From Melanopsichium pennsylvanicum (taxonomy: Eukaryota; Basidiomycota; Ustilaginomycetes; Ustilaginales): a stretch of DNA of 64,000 nt. The stretch spans positions 496,001-560,000 of the forward strand of contig OAPG01000016.1 of the NCBI GenBank assembly GCA_900208305.1, written 5' to 3'. How positions within the stretch are numbered: the first letter of the stretch is position 1; each line of letters begins with the position of its first letter. Positions 18,333 to 30,500 of this stretch are shown one piece after another. A program made the position numbers and the translations under genes. The notes below the pieces were generated by a model, which had not been told where the DNA came from, did no database searches, and saw only the letters and a list, made by a program, of their open reading frames with translations.

Positions 18333-20500
18333 ACCAGATTGGCTATGACGCCCATCAGAAATTTCTGCTGCAATCCTTCAAGCATGAGCATGGTTGGATG
18401 ATCTAACTGCAAGCATGAATGGACGCGAGCTTCGCACCAATGATGAGGCCGCAATGAAAGTTTACGCCAGTCATCCTTCCAACAACCATGCTGTAGATTT
18501 ATACATTGGTATATGCAGTTATACAGTGGTTTTTGTGAGTGTGTGCTCTGTGAGAGCAAAAGAGAGGGAGCTGCAGTATGGGTCTAAGCGATGCTTCCAA
18601 CCTGCAGACATCCGAGAGAGAAAACCACGCTAAACGTCTTGGCTGCGCATTTTGGTGCAATGCCAAGACTTTCTCTTTGCAATCCAACAATGCAGACCTA
18701 AGCATCAGTCACATAAAATCAACATCGCTATTTTTACTGACCACGCTCTCCGATCCGGTTGCATGTCAAAGACGGCACAACTACAAATGTTCCGTCTCTT
18801 CTCACGCTCACAAGGCATGGTTGCGCTTGCATCCAACGGTGACCCAACACCTTCACCCACCGAAAGTGACAGCAAAAAAGACAGATAACAGTTGCCATGC
18901 ATCGCTTCAAAGGAAAACGTCGTTCCGGTTAGAAAGAGAAGTTATCCATGCTGAAGCGAGACCGAACTCACTTCAACCTAAGGCACTGTATCTCTTGCTA
19001 TATTGGGCAAATGTATGCCAGAATTGAATTCTCTGCGTTGGGTTGTGACTGCTTTCCGGAACGTCGGATGAACTTAACCGTCGCAGCAGTGTTGGACCCC
19101 GATTCCATGTGCGGCATTCAAGCACTACTTCTTCATAGCCTAGTTGTCGACTGAAACTCCGCCTAGTGGAATTATACCCCCGCTCATACAGCTCTTCGTC
19201 TTAGTAAAGTGATAGTAATTTCCCTCATCTTTCCGCCCTTTGAATTTTAGCATATTGGATATCAGTGCAAAGTCCAGCCGCTGTTGGTCGGGAGATTGAT
19301 GACAACCAAGCTAGCGTAGATCCGATTTGAGCCCAAGTGTACGGACGTTGGTCTTCCGTTGAGCCTATCTTCCATCCTTGCTAACAGCCATTGGACTGCT
19401 TGCCATCGAAACAACGATCCTTCTGTCGCTCTTCTTTGACACGAGTATTCTGAACAGATCTGCTTTGGGGTGTCCATTGGTCTCAACGCCTTGTTAGCAG
19501 AGCATCTTTGACTCAAACTACGCGCGTAGTCCTTCTTGCCTTCAACACGGAATAAGGCTATCTTGGCTTCAAAACAAGCGGCGCTTCGTCTCGCCCGGCA
19601 AGACAAGGTGCTGTTGCCAAGGGTCCACTTCGTAAGCGAAGCTGCTCGCAGGATACTCTCCGGATTACCATCGTCTGTTCTCCACAAATGACCGATACAA
19701 ATGCTGGGGGCGGTTAAGTACGGATGAGACCATTCCGACGTGCTTCCCAACTAACCCTCTTCGCACGAATGCAAACCAACACCATCTAAGACGACCGATA
19801 AGCTCAGGTTGCTACGTTAATGTACACATGTCGTGACCACTCACCCAACCTAGGCTGCATATTTACCGAGGTTATTCCAATGTTTTTCTTCTAGGCTTTG
19901 TGTGTATCGCTACTCTTGTAATGGTATGTCGGCTTTGTCATCAAGTGTGCACATTTAAAGTGGATGTCTGATGAAAAGTGCTGCCGAAGGAGAGCTCGTC
20001 TATAGAATGGTTGCGTGCGGAGGATGGATCGCCGGACTTGGATGTGTGGCGCCACGTTTTCCGTTGCTCGCTATGTAGACCGTAGTGCAAATTTGTCTAT
20101 GTGTCAAACGATATCCAGGGCGGCTGATACCGAGCATAGTACACGAGAAGCCTCTATAGTAGCACACGAGAAATTGCTTCCATCAACAGAGGCGCTCACA
20201 CCCCCATGTCAGACTCTGGGACGGAAAGATCAACAGTCGAGTCTGAGCCACACAGGTGTCAAAGATGTCTCACTTGTCCACTTACCAGAAGATCTGATAC
20301 TGTACCGGGTCTAGCTCCCCATGCTCAAGTATCAAGTGACATAGAGATCATCGTTGAGTAGCGCAAAGATATAAGATGAGACATGCTTGACGATATCTTT
20401 CTCCTAACCCCATCTCACCCTCCAACACACTCTACTTCGCCACCCAATTCCGGAAACCCCTGTAGAACTCGAACTTTTCCCTAGAATCAATATCTAAAAG
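18333..20500. other. Intergenic region right of the retrotransposon, no clear gene
   Basis: A 70-codon frame starting near 18418 contains a hydrophobic stretch (YIGICSYTVVFVSV) but no family resemblance. It could be the remainder of the gene split by the insertion. A minus-strand open frame of 162 codons at 19262-19750 lacks an ATG at its start and was not recognised. The last 150 bp before 20501 are the pyrimidine/AC-rich leader of the metalloprotease gene. Confidence 0.5.
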
Positions 20501-21423
20501 ATGCAGTTCAGGTTCCTCGCACTCTTTGTCGTCGTCGCACTAGGCTTTGCCGCCCCTTCCCTCGCAGCTCCCTCTGGCCGTATATGTGGTAATCACGACA
20601 CTGCGCCTGCTGCTGTTGAGCAAGCACTTAGCCTCAAGGTTGCTTCTGCTCGTGTCGCCAAGACTGACTCGAGCGCCGCTTTCACCTCTGCTTCCATCCC
20701 TGTGTACTACCACGTCATCACCGATGGAACCAACGGTAAGCTTACTTCCACTCAGATCAACAATCAGATCTCGGTTATGAATCAGGCTTACTCTGGCACC
20801 GGACTTTCATTCTACCTCGCCGGAAGTGAGACCACCACCAACTCGAACTGGTTCAACAATGTGAATCAGGGAACTTCGGCTGAGGCTTCGATGAAGAACA
20901 CACTCCGAAAGGGCGGAGCCAACGCTCTCAACGTTTACACTGTCAATTTTACCGGTGGTCTTCTTGGTTACGTAAGTATACTATTTACTCTTACTTGAAT
21001 GAGTTGGGCGCTGACCTGAATCCAAGCCCATTATATATCGTAAAATCGTAGGCTACCTTCCCATGGAGTTACAAATCGGCTCCTGAGAACGACGGTGTGG
21101 TGCTTCAGTGGACAAGTTACCCTGGTGGACCCATTACTAACTACAATGGTGGAAAGACTTTGGTTCACGAGGCTGGTCACTGGGCTGGTTTGTACCACGT
21201 TTTCCAGGGAGGTTGCTCAGGTAACGGTGACTACGTAGATGACACTCCTCCTCAAAGCACCGCAACTCAGGGTTGCCCCTCTTACCAGGACTCTTGCTCC
21301 GGTGGTGGTCCCGATACTATCAACTCTTACATGGACTACTCTTACGATAGCTGTTTGACCAAATTCACAAACGGTCAGATTGCACGTATCGGCGCCGCTA
21401 TGGACACCTACCGTCTCGTCTAG
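20501..21423 (+). CDS. Secreted zinc metalloprotease, M43 (pappalysin/MEP1-like)
   Basis: Two exons, 20501-20971 and 21052-21423, joined in phase 0 give 280 residues. The 80-nt intron has a GTAAGT donor, a GCTGAC branch site and a TAG acceptor. Residues 1-22 form a signal peptide ending in SLAAPS. The mature part contains the metzincin zinc motif HEAGHWAGLYH (residues 196-206) and the Met-turn SYMDYS downstream, with paired cysteines in the C-terminal half. This is the set expected of fungal extracellular metalloproteases such as MEP1 of Coccidioides. It would digest host or environmental proteins outside the cell. The catalytic residues are intact. No partner genes nearby. Confidence 0.92.
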
Positions 21424-21425
21424 AA

Positions 21426-21427
<2 letters not shown>

Positions 21428-21456
<29 letters not shown>
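21428..21456. repeat. 29-nt poly-A run after the protease stop
   Basis: An A run begins five bases after the stop codon and continues in A-rich sequence to about 21,475. It is in the 3' UTR. Confidence 0.9.
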
Positions 21457-21459
<3 letters not shown>

Positions 21460-22124
21460 GAAAGAAAAAAAAAAGTAGAGATCAAGATACACCGTCCTCC
21501 AAAAGCGTCACAGAACAGCACACGATTTGAAAGAGTTAAACCAGCAGCCTGAACTGTCCTCAACCTTTGCCCCGAATGTTTTCCTTTGCTCCCTTTCACC
21601 TTGATCTAGCCAAGCCGCAGTTCCTTGTTTATTTGTTTCTTCTTCCTCCTTTTGCAATGGTTTTTGGCAATGCAAACATCAGGATTCTTTCTCTTCGAGT
21701 TCCGGTGCGATAGGTCTTGCATTCGCGCTTGTCAAGACTGAGGTATTGAAAAAGAAAGGCGGATTGACTTAGAGAGCACCACTGCTCAGACTTGATAGCA
21801 GCATGTACGGTTGGATCGAAACTAAGCCTCTCATGGTTCAATTCGGCATGCGCACGCTCTGAAGATCAGATCATCCCGCCGAATCTGACTATGCACAAGC
21901 CATTCTCGCAACATATGGCATGGCATCCGTTCCAACAATTGTTTCGGTGCTACTTGCTCTGTTTTCTGCCCCGACGCTCGACTCATTCCACGCGCCACGA
22001 TGGTATCCAAAGGATGAAATAGTGCGTAGAGCAAGTATGCCATGTCATGTCAACACAGACGTTTCGAATAGCTGGGAACATTGTAAAATTGCAAATCGAG
22101 CCTGTGGGAGATTCGTGAGAGCTT
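21457..22124. other. Intergenic region between convergent genes
   Basis: No gene or repeat recognised beyond the 3' UTRs of the metalloprotease and the complex I subunit. Confidence 0.6.
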
Positions 22125-22724
22125 TCAGTGATGGGCAGAGTGGTCGAGTTCGAATCGAATGCCGCTATAGAACAAAGAAAGTGAATTCATTGTCAGTGTG
22201 AGTAGGTGATTTGATGAAGCCAACGCGGGCGATGTTGGATTACATGTATATTGAACTCACCAGTAGGGGCAGGGCTTGGGACCAGGTTTGTCAAGGTTGA
22301 TGAAAACCTTTGGGTGACCGAGAGGACCTCCACCACCATCACAAGCAGCAATACGTTTGCTGGAAAGACGGATAGGTTCTCTCTGAATCATTTCAATAGC
22401 CGCAAGGGGTTGGGGTTGGAAGCGCAAATCAAGCTGTTCGAAACGAGGACCTTTCATAGCATTTTGCCTTGGGTTCTGAGACTCGGACCAGGTTGTTGGG
22501 AAGTTGGGAGACTGTTGAGCAGGTACGTGTGGGGGTGTATGAGGTTGTGCTACGGGTCGAACAGGTTTAGGCTGAGGTGCGGTTGGCGAGTTGGAAGAAG
22601 TGGGTGCATTGGAAGGGCGGACAAAGAAGCCGTTCGAGGCTCGAGTCACAATGGAAGTGTGAAGAGTGCGACGTGCGGCGACAGCGACAGTTGTCGACAC
22701 GGCGGTCTGGCAAGTAGCGATCAT
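22125..22724 (-). CDS. Mitochondrial complex I zinc-binding subunit (NDUFS6-like, 13 kDa)
   Basis: Exon 1 is 22724-22261 and exon 2 is 22164-22125; the 96-nt intron (GTGAGT donor, CTGAC, CTATAG acceptor) splits the codon of the last zinc cysteine. Joined length is 167 residues. The N-terminus is a mitochondrial presequence (Arg/Ala-rich, ARRTLHTS). The conserved C-terminus has [19 protein letters not shown] and CPYCGIRF: one Cys, one His and two Cys bind zinc in this family. NDUFS6 is needed for assembly of the peripheral arm and Fe-S cluster N4 of NADH:ubiquinone oxidoreductase. Without splicing the frame ends at CPYW and loses a zinc ligand, which is strong support for the intron. Starts 675 bp from the divergent NFS1. 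Confidence 0.93.
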
Positions 22725-23399
22725 GCTGTGTGTCTGATATAGAGCAAGAAGATGACCTTGATGATGTAAAAAGATGATGTTGAGTATGAAATGTCAATGT
22801 TGTCGATTCGTTACTTGGCAGCTGTTCAAAGCGCACGATTGCCAATTTTTAGAGTCTCTCTCGGCTCCGTCCCAATTATTCGACCCTCGCGTATAAAGGA
22901 ATACAGTGCCAGCTTTGGGGAAGTACAACAGCGACTCGTGCGATATGTTCTTCTACTTAAATTTGAAATTAAAGAAAGTCTAACAAAAGAAGCTGCTCGA
23001 AAATTGACTGTTGCCACTTTAACCACCTTTTCGGGCTCTTGCGGGCATTCTTAGACAGAAAAGTGATTACTCAGCAATGCGCGCCTTTTTAAAAAATCAC
23101 AATTCACCATTTTTGTGTCGACTCGAACTGAGCCTCCAACAAATTTGTTGACAAATAGATTCAGAGGCACAGAGGAAGGCAAAAAAGCTTTGCTCTCACA
23201 CACTCACATACACACAAAGAGGTTTGCACTTCTCTCCACTCGAAGCAATCGCACCCTTTACGATATTATCCATAATTGCTTTGCACTGGATCTTATCTTT
23301 ATTTCCATCATCAACCACAACGTGACTGCCTCTTACCGCAATCAAAGGTGTATCGCATCCATACGTCAATCACTCCACAGAACATATCCTCTATCCACA
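22725..23399. promoter_or_regulatory. Divergent promoter region of the complex I subunit and NFS1
   Basis: 675 bp between two divergent ATGs. No third gene fits. It holds AT-rich stretches (about 22,960-23,110) and pyrimidine-rich leader sequence before NFS1. Shared control of both genes is inference. Confidence 0.5.
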
Positions 23400-24953
23400 A
23401 TGACAAGCTCGCTGCGATCATCAGCGCCTTCCAGGCTTGCTCTCCGTGCGCTTGCACGACATGATGCCACCCACGTTCGCAACATCTCGAACAACATCAA
23501 GGTGGCTTCCTCTTCCGCATCCACATTAACCGCTTCCTTCACACCACGAGTACACTCTAGAGGCTATGTGTCTCCTTCTTCACCGGCATTTATGGCCACA
23601 CCGATTGAGGTAGCTCAGCCCGACATTCGCGCCGGTATCGGCAGTAAGATGAGTTCGGGCAAAAACCTGCTCAACGACATCATCACCAATGCACCTAAAC
23701 ACTCGACAGCAAATCGTCCAATCTACCTCGATGCTCAATCCACCACTCCCGTTGACCCTCGTGTTGTCGATAAGATGATGCCTTATATGACCAACCAGTA
23801 CGGCAACCCTCACAGCAGGACTCACGCCTATGGATGGGAGTCTGAGAAGGGCGTCGAGGAGGGTCGCGAGCACATTGCCAGCTTGATTGGAGCCGATCCC
23901 AAGGAGATCATCTTTACTTCAGGTGCTACCGAGTCCAACAACATGGCTATAAAGGGTGTCGCACACTTTTACAAGTCCAAGAAGAACCACATCATCACCA
24001 CCCAGACAGAGCACAAGTGCGTGCTCGACTCGTGCCGTCGTCTGCAAGAGGAAGGCTTCGAGGTCACCTACCTTCCTGTCCAGTCCAACGGTCTCATCGA
24101 CCTCAAGCAGCTCGAGCACGCCCTGCGACCCACCACCGCAATCGTCTCCATCATGGCCGTCAACAACGAAATCGGTGTCATCCAACCCATCAAAGAAATC
24201 GGTCACCTTCTCAAGACAAAGGGTGTCGAGCTCGCCAAGCAGAGCGGCCGGGGTGCCACCAAGCCTTTCTTCCACACCGATGCCGCACAGGCCGTCGGCA
24301 AGATCCCTCTCGACGTCAATGAACTCGGCATCGACCTCATGAGTCTGTCCAGCCACAAGCTATATGGACCCATGGGTATCGGTGCATGCTACATCCGTCG
24401 TCGACCTCGTGTTCGTCTCGAGCCCATCATCAACGGCGGTGGTCAAGAACGTGGTCTTCGATCCGGTACTCTCGCACCCCAACTCATCGCAGGTTTCGGT
24501 GAGGCCGCGCGTCTCGCCAAGCAGGAGCTCGCTTACGACCATGCACACATCAAGAAGCTCTCAGAGCGTCTACGCAACACGCTCGAGGCCAACATCACCC
24601 ACGTCCTCTTCAACGGTGACCCCAACGGATACCCTGGTTGCCTCAACCTCACCTTCCAGTACGTCGAAGGTGAATCGCTTCTCATGGCGCTCAAGGACAT
24701 CTGTCTTTCTTCTGGTTCCGCTTGTACTTCGGCGTCGCTCGAGCCATCCTACGTTCTGCGTGCGCTCGGTTTGAATGACGAAAACGCACACTCTTCGCTC
24801 AGGTTCGGTATTGGCAGGTTCACCACTGAAGAAGAGGTCGATTACGTTGCCGACAAGATTATCAAGGTTGTCAACAAGTTGCGCGACATGAGTCCGCTCT
24901 GGGAGATGGTTCAAGAGGGCATAGATATCAATTCGATTAGCTGGTCTGGATGA
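23400..24953 (+). CDS. NFS1: Mitochondrial cysteine desulfurase NFS1
   Basis: 517 residues. A pyridoxal-phosphate enzyme that takes sulfur from cysteine for Fe-S cluster assembly on the ISU scaffold and for tRNA thiolation. The start at 23400 is the first ATG of the open frame and opens a mitochondrial presequence rich in Ser/Arg/Ala. Family motifs follow: a [12 protein letters not shown] segment at the start of the catalytic domain, [15 protein letters not shown], the PLP-lysine motif SSHKLYGP (K320) and the mobile catalytic loop [10 protein letters not shown] with C442. It ends in the conserved [13 protein letters not shown] tail. No intron. Strongly biased codon usage suggests good expression. 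Next to the complex I Fe-S-assembly subunit, divergently transcribed. Confidence 0.97.
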   Translation: MTSSLRSSAPSRLALRALARHDATHVRNISNNIKVASSSASTLTASFTPRVHSRGYVSPSSPAFMATPIEVAQPDIRAGIGSKMSSGKNLLNDIITNAPKHSTANRPIYLDAQSTTPVDPRVVDKMMPYMTNQYGNPHSRTHAYGWESEKGVEEGREHIASLIGADPKEIIFTSGATESNNMAIKGVAHFYKSKKNHIITTQTEHKCVLDSCRRLQEEGFEVTYLPVQSNGLIDLKQLEHALRPTTAIVSIMAVNNEIGVIQPIKEIGHLLKTKGVELAKQSGRGATKPFFHTDAAQAVGKIPLDVNELGIDLMSLSSHKLYGPMGIGACYIRRRPRVRLEPIINGGGQERGLRSGTLAPQLIAGFGEAARLAKQELAYDHAHIKKLSERLRNTLEANITHVLFNGDPNGYPGCLNLTFQYVEGESLLMALKDICLSSGSACTSASLEPSYVLRALGLNDENAHSSLRFGIGRFTTEEEVDYVADKIIKVVNKLRDMSPLWEMVQEGIDINSISWSG

Positions 24954-27504
24954 TTCATATCCAATGCATTCACAGGGAAATGATTGTCATCTGTATCGCC
25001 GTGATGTTGTCGCAATGTTTCTTTCGGCAATCGTATTTATTGTACAGATAGCAAAGGTCGTGCTCGTTGCGACTCGTCCTTTTTCGCAGTTGGCACGCTT
25101 CCACACTTGATCCGCGTTTTGACTGAGAGATGTAATGTGTTGATGATGTGTGAGAGAATTTTTGCCATGATGCTCGAGGTTGATGAACGATGTTTTTGTT
25201 TGAGTATGAATGACGGACGAAAATGAAGGATCGATGCGGCTGACAAATGGAGTTGATTTGGAGTATTTACTGCAGGGAAGCGATGCATCGGAGGTATCAG
25301 CTTGTTTGGTTGTCTGTTTGCAATTTCATGGGTTGCAATACTTTATGCAACGGTGTATATATGTATACATGCGATCTGGCGCCTAGCTTTGTGTCAAGCT
25401 TTACGATCTAGGCAACTAAACTCATAGCTCATCCTGGTTCTTTTCTGCAATCCAATGGCATTGAATGTGTTGTGATGATGATTTGACATGAACCCTGATG
25501 CCTCTATTGCTTAATTCACCTTAACATTTGCATTTGGAAGACATGTCATTCACAACTTGAAATCGACAGATGCAACTAATTTTATTTTTTTGAACGAGAA
25601 AAATATAAACATGTGTAATGGATTGAGTGAGTTAAGGAAATCATGGTATTCGAGGATGATAAGAAGTGGTAAGAAGGTGGTAATTTCAGTTGGATTGAAT
25701 CGGGAGATGGCAGATCATTTTCAAAAAAAGCCTATGTGAGATTGGTTAAGAAAGTGGAGGCTTATTGTTCAAACTGTATATGTTTGAATCGGGAGTTTCT
25801 TTTCTCATTTTCTTTTTTCGAAGTCGCCGAGAGTGAGAGAGAGTGTAGTGTGTGTGTGTGTTTTTAGCGTGTGTACAGTGTGTAAGAGACAGGCGTGACG
25901 GCATTGCGCACCGCCCGAATGGATCCGCATGAGTCCTTGCTTGATTCTGCCGGGTGCATAAGACCAGAACATTGCTTTTTTTTTTTGAGAAAAGAGACCC
26001 AAGCGACATTGAAAAAAAGGAAAGCTTGTCGAGCTCTGACGGGTTCAAACCACACTCTATTGTAAATTACTGCACAGCACATGTTACTTCTGCCAGACAG
26101 TCAACAGAGCCCTAAGTAAATTACTGTACAATAAATCTATATAACGAGAAAGGTTCCATATGAGTGAAAGTTGAGCTGTGGCGGTGGACTTGGCAAAGCA
26201 TACACTCACATGCAAAGTTGAATTGGCCGCACTGCAGGAAATAATAATGCGTTTGGATAAGAAAGCTCACCTTCTCTCTCCGGCAAATTAACGGAATGAT
26301 GCATTACGATGCAATTCTTACAGTGCTTGCATGTCAGGTTGCAGAAGAAACGACAACTTTACTCATACAGTAAGTTACTGTAACTTTCCTGTAAATTAAA
26401 ATTATTGTACTGTACTTGCCAGGGTTGGTATTGGTAGTCAGCACACATTTCATGAGTCGAGCACTCTGCATCAACTCAATGCTGCCGTGGTGTGCGGCTG
26501 TGCACTGCTTGATTCCCTCCTGACGGTCCCTCCGAAACCAACACGATGAGAAAAAAGATAGACCTTGTGGTGACGAGTCGCATATTCACACGATCTCGCA
26601 AGCAGCCGAAAGTGTGACAGTAGGCGTGTGAGCAGACATCGGCAGCGGCTAAGCCCCTCTTAGAAAGCGGAGAGGGGGGAATCCGGGCGTGTGCGTGTAC
26701 ATAGTGTAACGGTGCTTTTCGGGGCTGCTTGTCCGAAGCCAACGCGTACCATTTCGTCACTCAATGCCGAGCTCAAACTAAGTCAGAGGTGGAAATTTTA
26801 TTGATAGGTGTTCGAACCTTTCAAATTCGCACATTTCTCACGCACCTCAAGCGCGGATCTCTCTGCTTGAATCGCAGAAGCCGGCATGCCAAGGGAGCAC
26901 ACGCCATTCTTCCAACTCACTTTGTCGTCGTCTTACACCGAGCCAACCAACTACAGCAAAGTATCAGACCGTCTTACTTCCTCTCATCCATCACCACCTC
27001 ATCTCGAATCTCTACCAAAAGTTTCAAATCCTGGATTAGATTCTCATCCCGCGTCAACCCACCTACTTTGACCCCCTCTTCATCCCATAGATAACGTGCT
27101 CCGCTTTGCTTCCAACATTCCACCCCAGTTTTAACAATTCGCCAAAGAAAAAAGACTTTGACCTCATCTCACCACTTCAAGTAGCCTGGAGCTGCTCAAC
27201 CAGAGGGATAGAGACTTCGACCATCTCGATCGCTGGCGAGTTCTAGACTCAACACCGTTATCTGCTCAACCTGCTCAATCCTGCCTAATTCAACTGCTCA
27301 GCCTTTCACATTCGCTTTCGCATTTCGCCTTCGCATCTCGCTGCTGGCTATTCGCATGCTCTCTTCCTGTTTCTGAGAGCAAGATCGCTCGCTCTACCTG
27401 CTGCTTCTCTTTGCAACGCGATCATCAGGTTGGTGTCAAACAGTCCCTCCCTCAAACTCGCGTCCTCTCAACAGCGGCTTGTCTGAAGCGGCACGTTCAC
27501 CAAC
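24954..27504. other. Intergenic region, with ACTGTA-type motif copies and a long leader
   Basis: No convincing gene in 2.55 kb. Three close copies of the GTAAATTACTGTA motif lie at 26061-26075, 26116-26129 and 26367-26383. From about 26,880 the plus strand is pyrimidine-rich and suggests a long 5' leader for the Prm10-like gene. Confidence 0.6.
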
Positions 27505-30500
27505 ATGTCGGACGGACACAATGCTCGTGAGGGACACTTTCCTGTATCGTCCTCATCCACAGCAGACTCGTCCACACTACCAACCGATTCTCAAGAGAAC
27601 GAGCAACATCATGCATCTTCACAATTAACAGATCCACAAATCTACATCCGAAACACCGACGCAGACGAAGCACTCGACAGCACCAGAGGTGGCCCTACAC
27701 ACACTGCTCCAACCAACGCTTCTATCTCCACCGCCCTTCCCAACGAGAATGCTGATCCTGCTGGACCATCTACAGCGGCCGCTGCGCGTCGCACCGGTCG
27801 TGTCCACTGGGACGGCACCTCCAACGCTGCCAGCTTCCGTAAAGGTGGTCAGCTGCAGATTCGTGCTGGAGGTGCTCTGGCCGGTCCTACCGTCACGGTT
27901 CGTGGCGGCGCTGCCCCTCCGCAAACACAGAACGGAAACAGTCTCAGTCTCGGATCCGTACGCAGGAATCATCACCCAGGGCCGCTCAACATCGCAGAAC
28001 GTCTCACCCCACAAGCCGAGGCTCCCACGTCCATTTCACCCCCTCACGTAGAGATACCTGCCGCTGCTGCCGCTGCTGCCGCCGCAGAAACTCAGATACC
28101 TTCTCTATCGCTGACAGGTGCTAAAGGCCTCGACGAGCAGGGCCTTGACAATCGAGCTTTTCTCGAGCTTCAACGTGAACTGCAAAGACACGAGGCTCGC
28201 AGTGAAGACGGAGCTAGCGCAGTCAGCTGGCAGGAGGCTACAGAGCCTCCCCAGGATCGCGCCGGTCGCGATCGTTTGGAGCAAGTCTTTATGGATCGTG
28301 AGCGCGACCGTGAAGCTCGAAGGCAAAGACAGCGTGCTGCTGCAGGACCAAACGGTGCTGAAACCCCTGCGATATATGGTGATATCAGCGGTGTCGCTAC
28401 CCCAGGCACTGCCACAAGCGAGAGCAGCTATGATCCCGCCAACGATTCGGACCTCGATCACGTCGATCTTATCCCCGGTGAGATTGACGGTATGCCCACC
28501 CGCATCAAGAAGCCCAAACGCGACGAAGAAGCTGACCAGCAGCCTAAAGGCTGGGCCAAGCTTCGTGGCCTCTTCGGCAAGCCTCCAACTGATGAGGAAG
28601 ATCAAGAAGAGAAGGGTCAAGCCGGACAAAGTGCTCGACCTGAGATTGACGGATCGCACGATCAGAACGGCCCCACCAATTGGAAGTCGGTCCCCGTCGA
28701 AACCTCCAGCGGTCTTCACACCGGCGATGGTCCACGGCGTCGTCCCAACAAGTTTGAACGTGAAGCCGCACGTCTCGTCAAACAGCACAAGTTGGCTCAA
28801 CAGCGCCAAGATGCCCTGGATCGTATTGATCGATCGCATCTTCCCGCTTCGGGAGCATCGACACCCGATGCAATGGACACGAGCATGAACATGGACGCCC
28901 GTCCCGTAGCTTCGGGCGGTGTGCTCGGCAATCTTCTGCGGCTCTACGAACAGCAGCAGCGCGATCTGGCAAAGAGTGCTGCCACTAGCTCCGTTGGCAG
29001 CGTGAGCGAGTACAATTTGGATGGTGAAGTTAGACCGTCCGGCACTGGTACTCCTGAAGCAGTCCGAAAGACGCTGGAGTCGTCTAGCTTTCAAAAGAAC
29101 GTGGAAAGATACGAAAAGCGTCGTAACATGTCGTTGCACTCGATCAGCTTGCCAAGCCCCAAACTCACTCAGACCTTCGCCAAAGTTGGCATCGTTGCTT
29201 TCAGCACTTCAACCAAGGTCGTTCGCGGTGTTGCCAATGAGACAGGTATCGAGGGCGCGCTGGATGAACGACCCAAAGCATCGAGGAGTGGGGCAGGCGT
29301 CTTTGGTGCCCTGGTTGCTACCACGGGCAACCTTGTTGGTGCTGTCTCTCCTCAGCATGCGCAGCTTGGTCCCAACCCCAAGCGCCCCGGCTTCTCGCTC
29401 GATCGATACCTCTTGCCAGAGATGAATGCCAAGACCTTGAAGCGCACCGCTCAGATCGTTGCAGATGCGGCTCCAGCACCCTATCGACCCAACAACGTGT
29501 CACCTTTGGCTTCGCGGTCTCATTCCTTGCCCACCAGCCCTGATGGCGATCAAGAGCATCGTGACAGCTCGACGCAGGCTAACTCTCCCACGGCTTCGGG
29601 CTATGTTACTCCTGCCAGGAAACGACCCAGCTCCATCATGCATCTCCCCTCGCGTACCGTGACTGGTGGCAGCTCTGTTGATGGAAGCGGGCCCCGCAAG
29701 AGGCACCTTCATCTGCCAGGTGCCATGACGCGCGCATGGACCCACTCGAACATCAACACTCCCGATGTCAATGCTGGGATGGGTCCCGACTATTTCGGTC
29801 CCGAAGCCGAGAAGGCGCACAGTGATTGGCACAAGCAAGAGTGGCAGCGCAAGCTCAAGAAGCGTGCCAAGGACAAAAGGCGTAAGGAAGAGATCTTCAT
29901 CACCATGCACGTTGCCGCCATCTTGCAGCGCCAGCAATTCATCATGAAGCTCGCGCGTGCCTTGATGATGTTCGGTGCGCCGACGCATCGTATCGAGACG
30001 CAGATCCAACAGACGGGTCGTGTGCTCGAGATCAACTGTCGTTGCATCTACTTGCCGAACCTCATGCTCCTTGCGTTTGGTGACGATGCGACACACACGT
30101 CCGAGACAAAGTTCATCAAGCAAACTTCGGGGCTTGACTTGACAAAACTCACCGACATGCATACGATCTACTGGAATGTCATCCATGACAAGATCGGCGT
30201 GGAAGAAGCCTCTGCACAGTTGGACGAACTTATGAGGCGCAAGCCCTTGATCGGACGATGGCCTATGGTGCTGATTGGTGGTTTCGCCTCGGCTTTCATC
30301 TGCGTCGGTCCTCAGGGTTTCAACGGAAGCTTTATCGATGCTGTCATGGCTTTCCCTCTGGGTGCATTCCTGGTCTACTGCCAGTCGATCATCACTACGG
30401 AGCTATACAGTAACGTCTTCGAGATTGTGTTTGCCACGCTCAACTCGTTTGTCGCTGCAGCTGTGCAGAGTACGGGCTACTTTTGCTATGCTGCCGTTGT

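Noticed and set aside
19262..19750. 162-codon minus-strand frame
   Set aside because: It has no ATG at its start and no recognisable motif. Kept only as unexplained open sequence.
25037..25288. 83-codon minus-strand frame with MAKILSHI start
   Set aside because: It lies in the 3' region of NFS1 and only faintly recalls small ribosomal proteins; no conserved motif is present.
28105..29139. 344-codon minus-strand open frame
   Set aside because: Antisense shadow of the Prm10-like gene.
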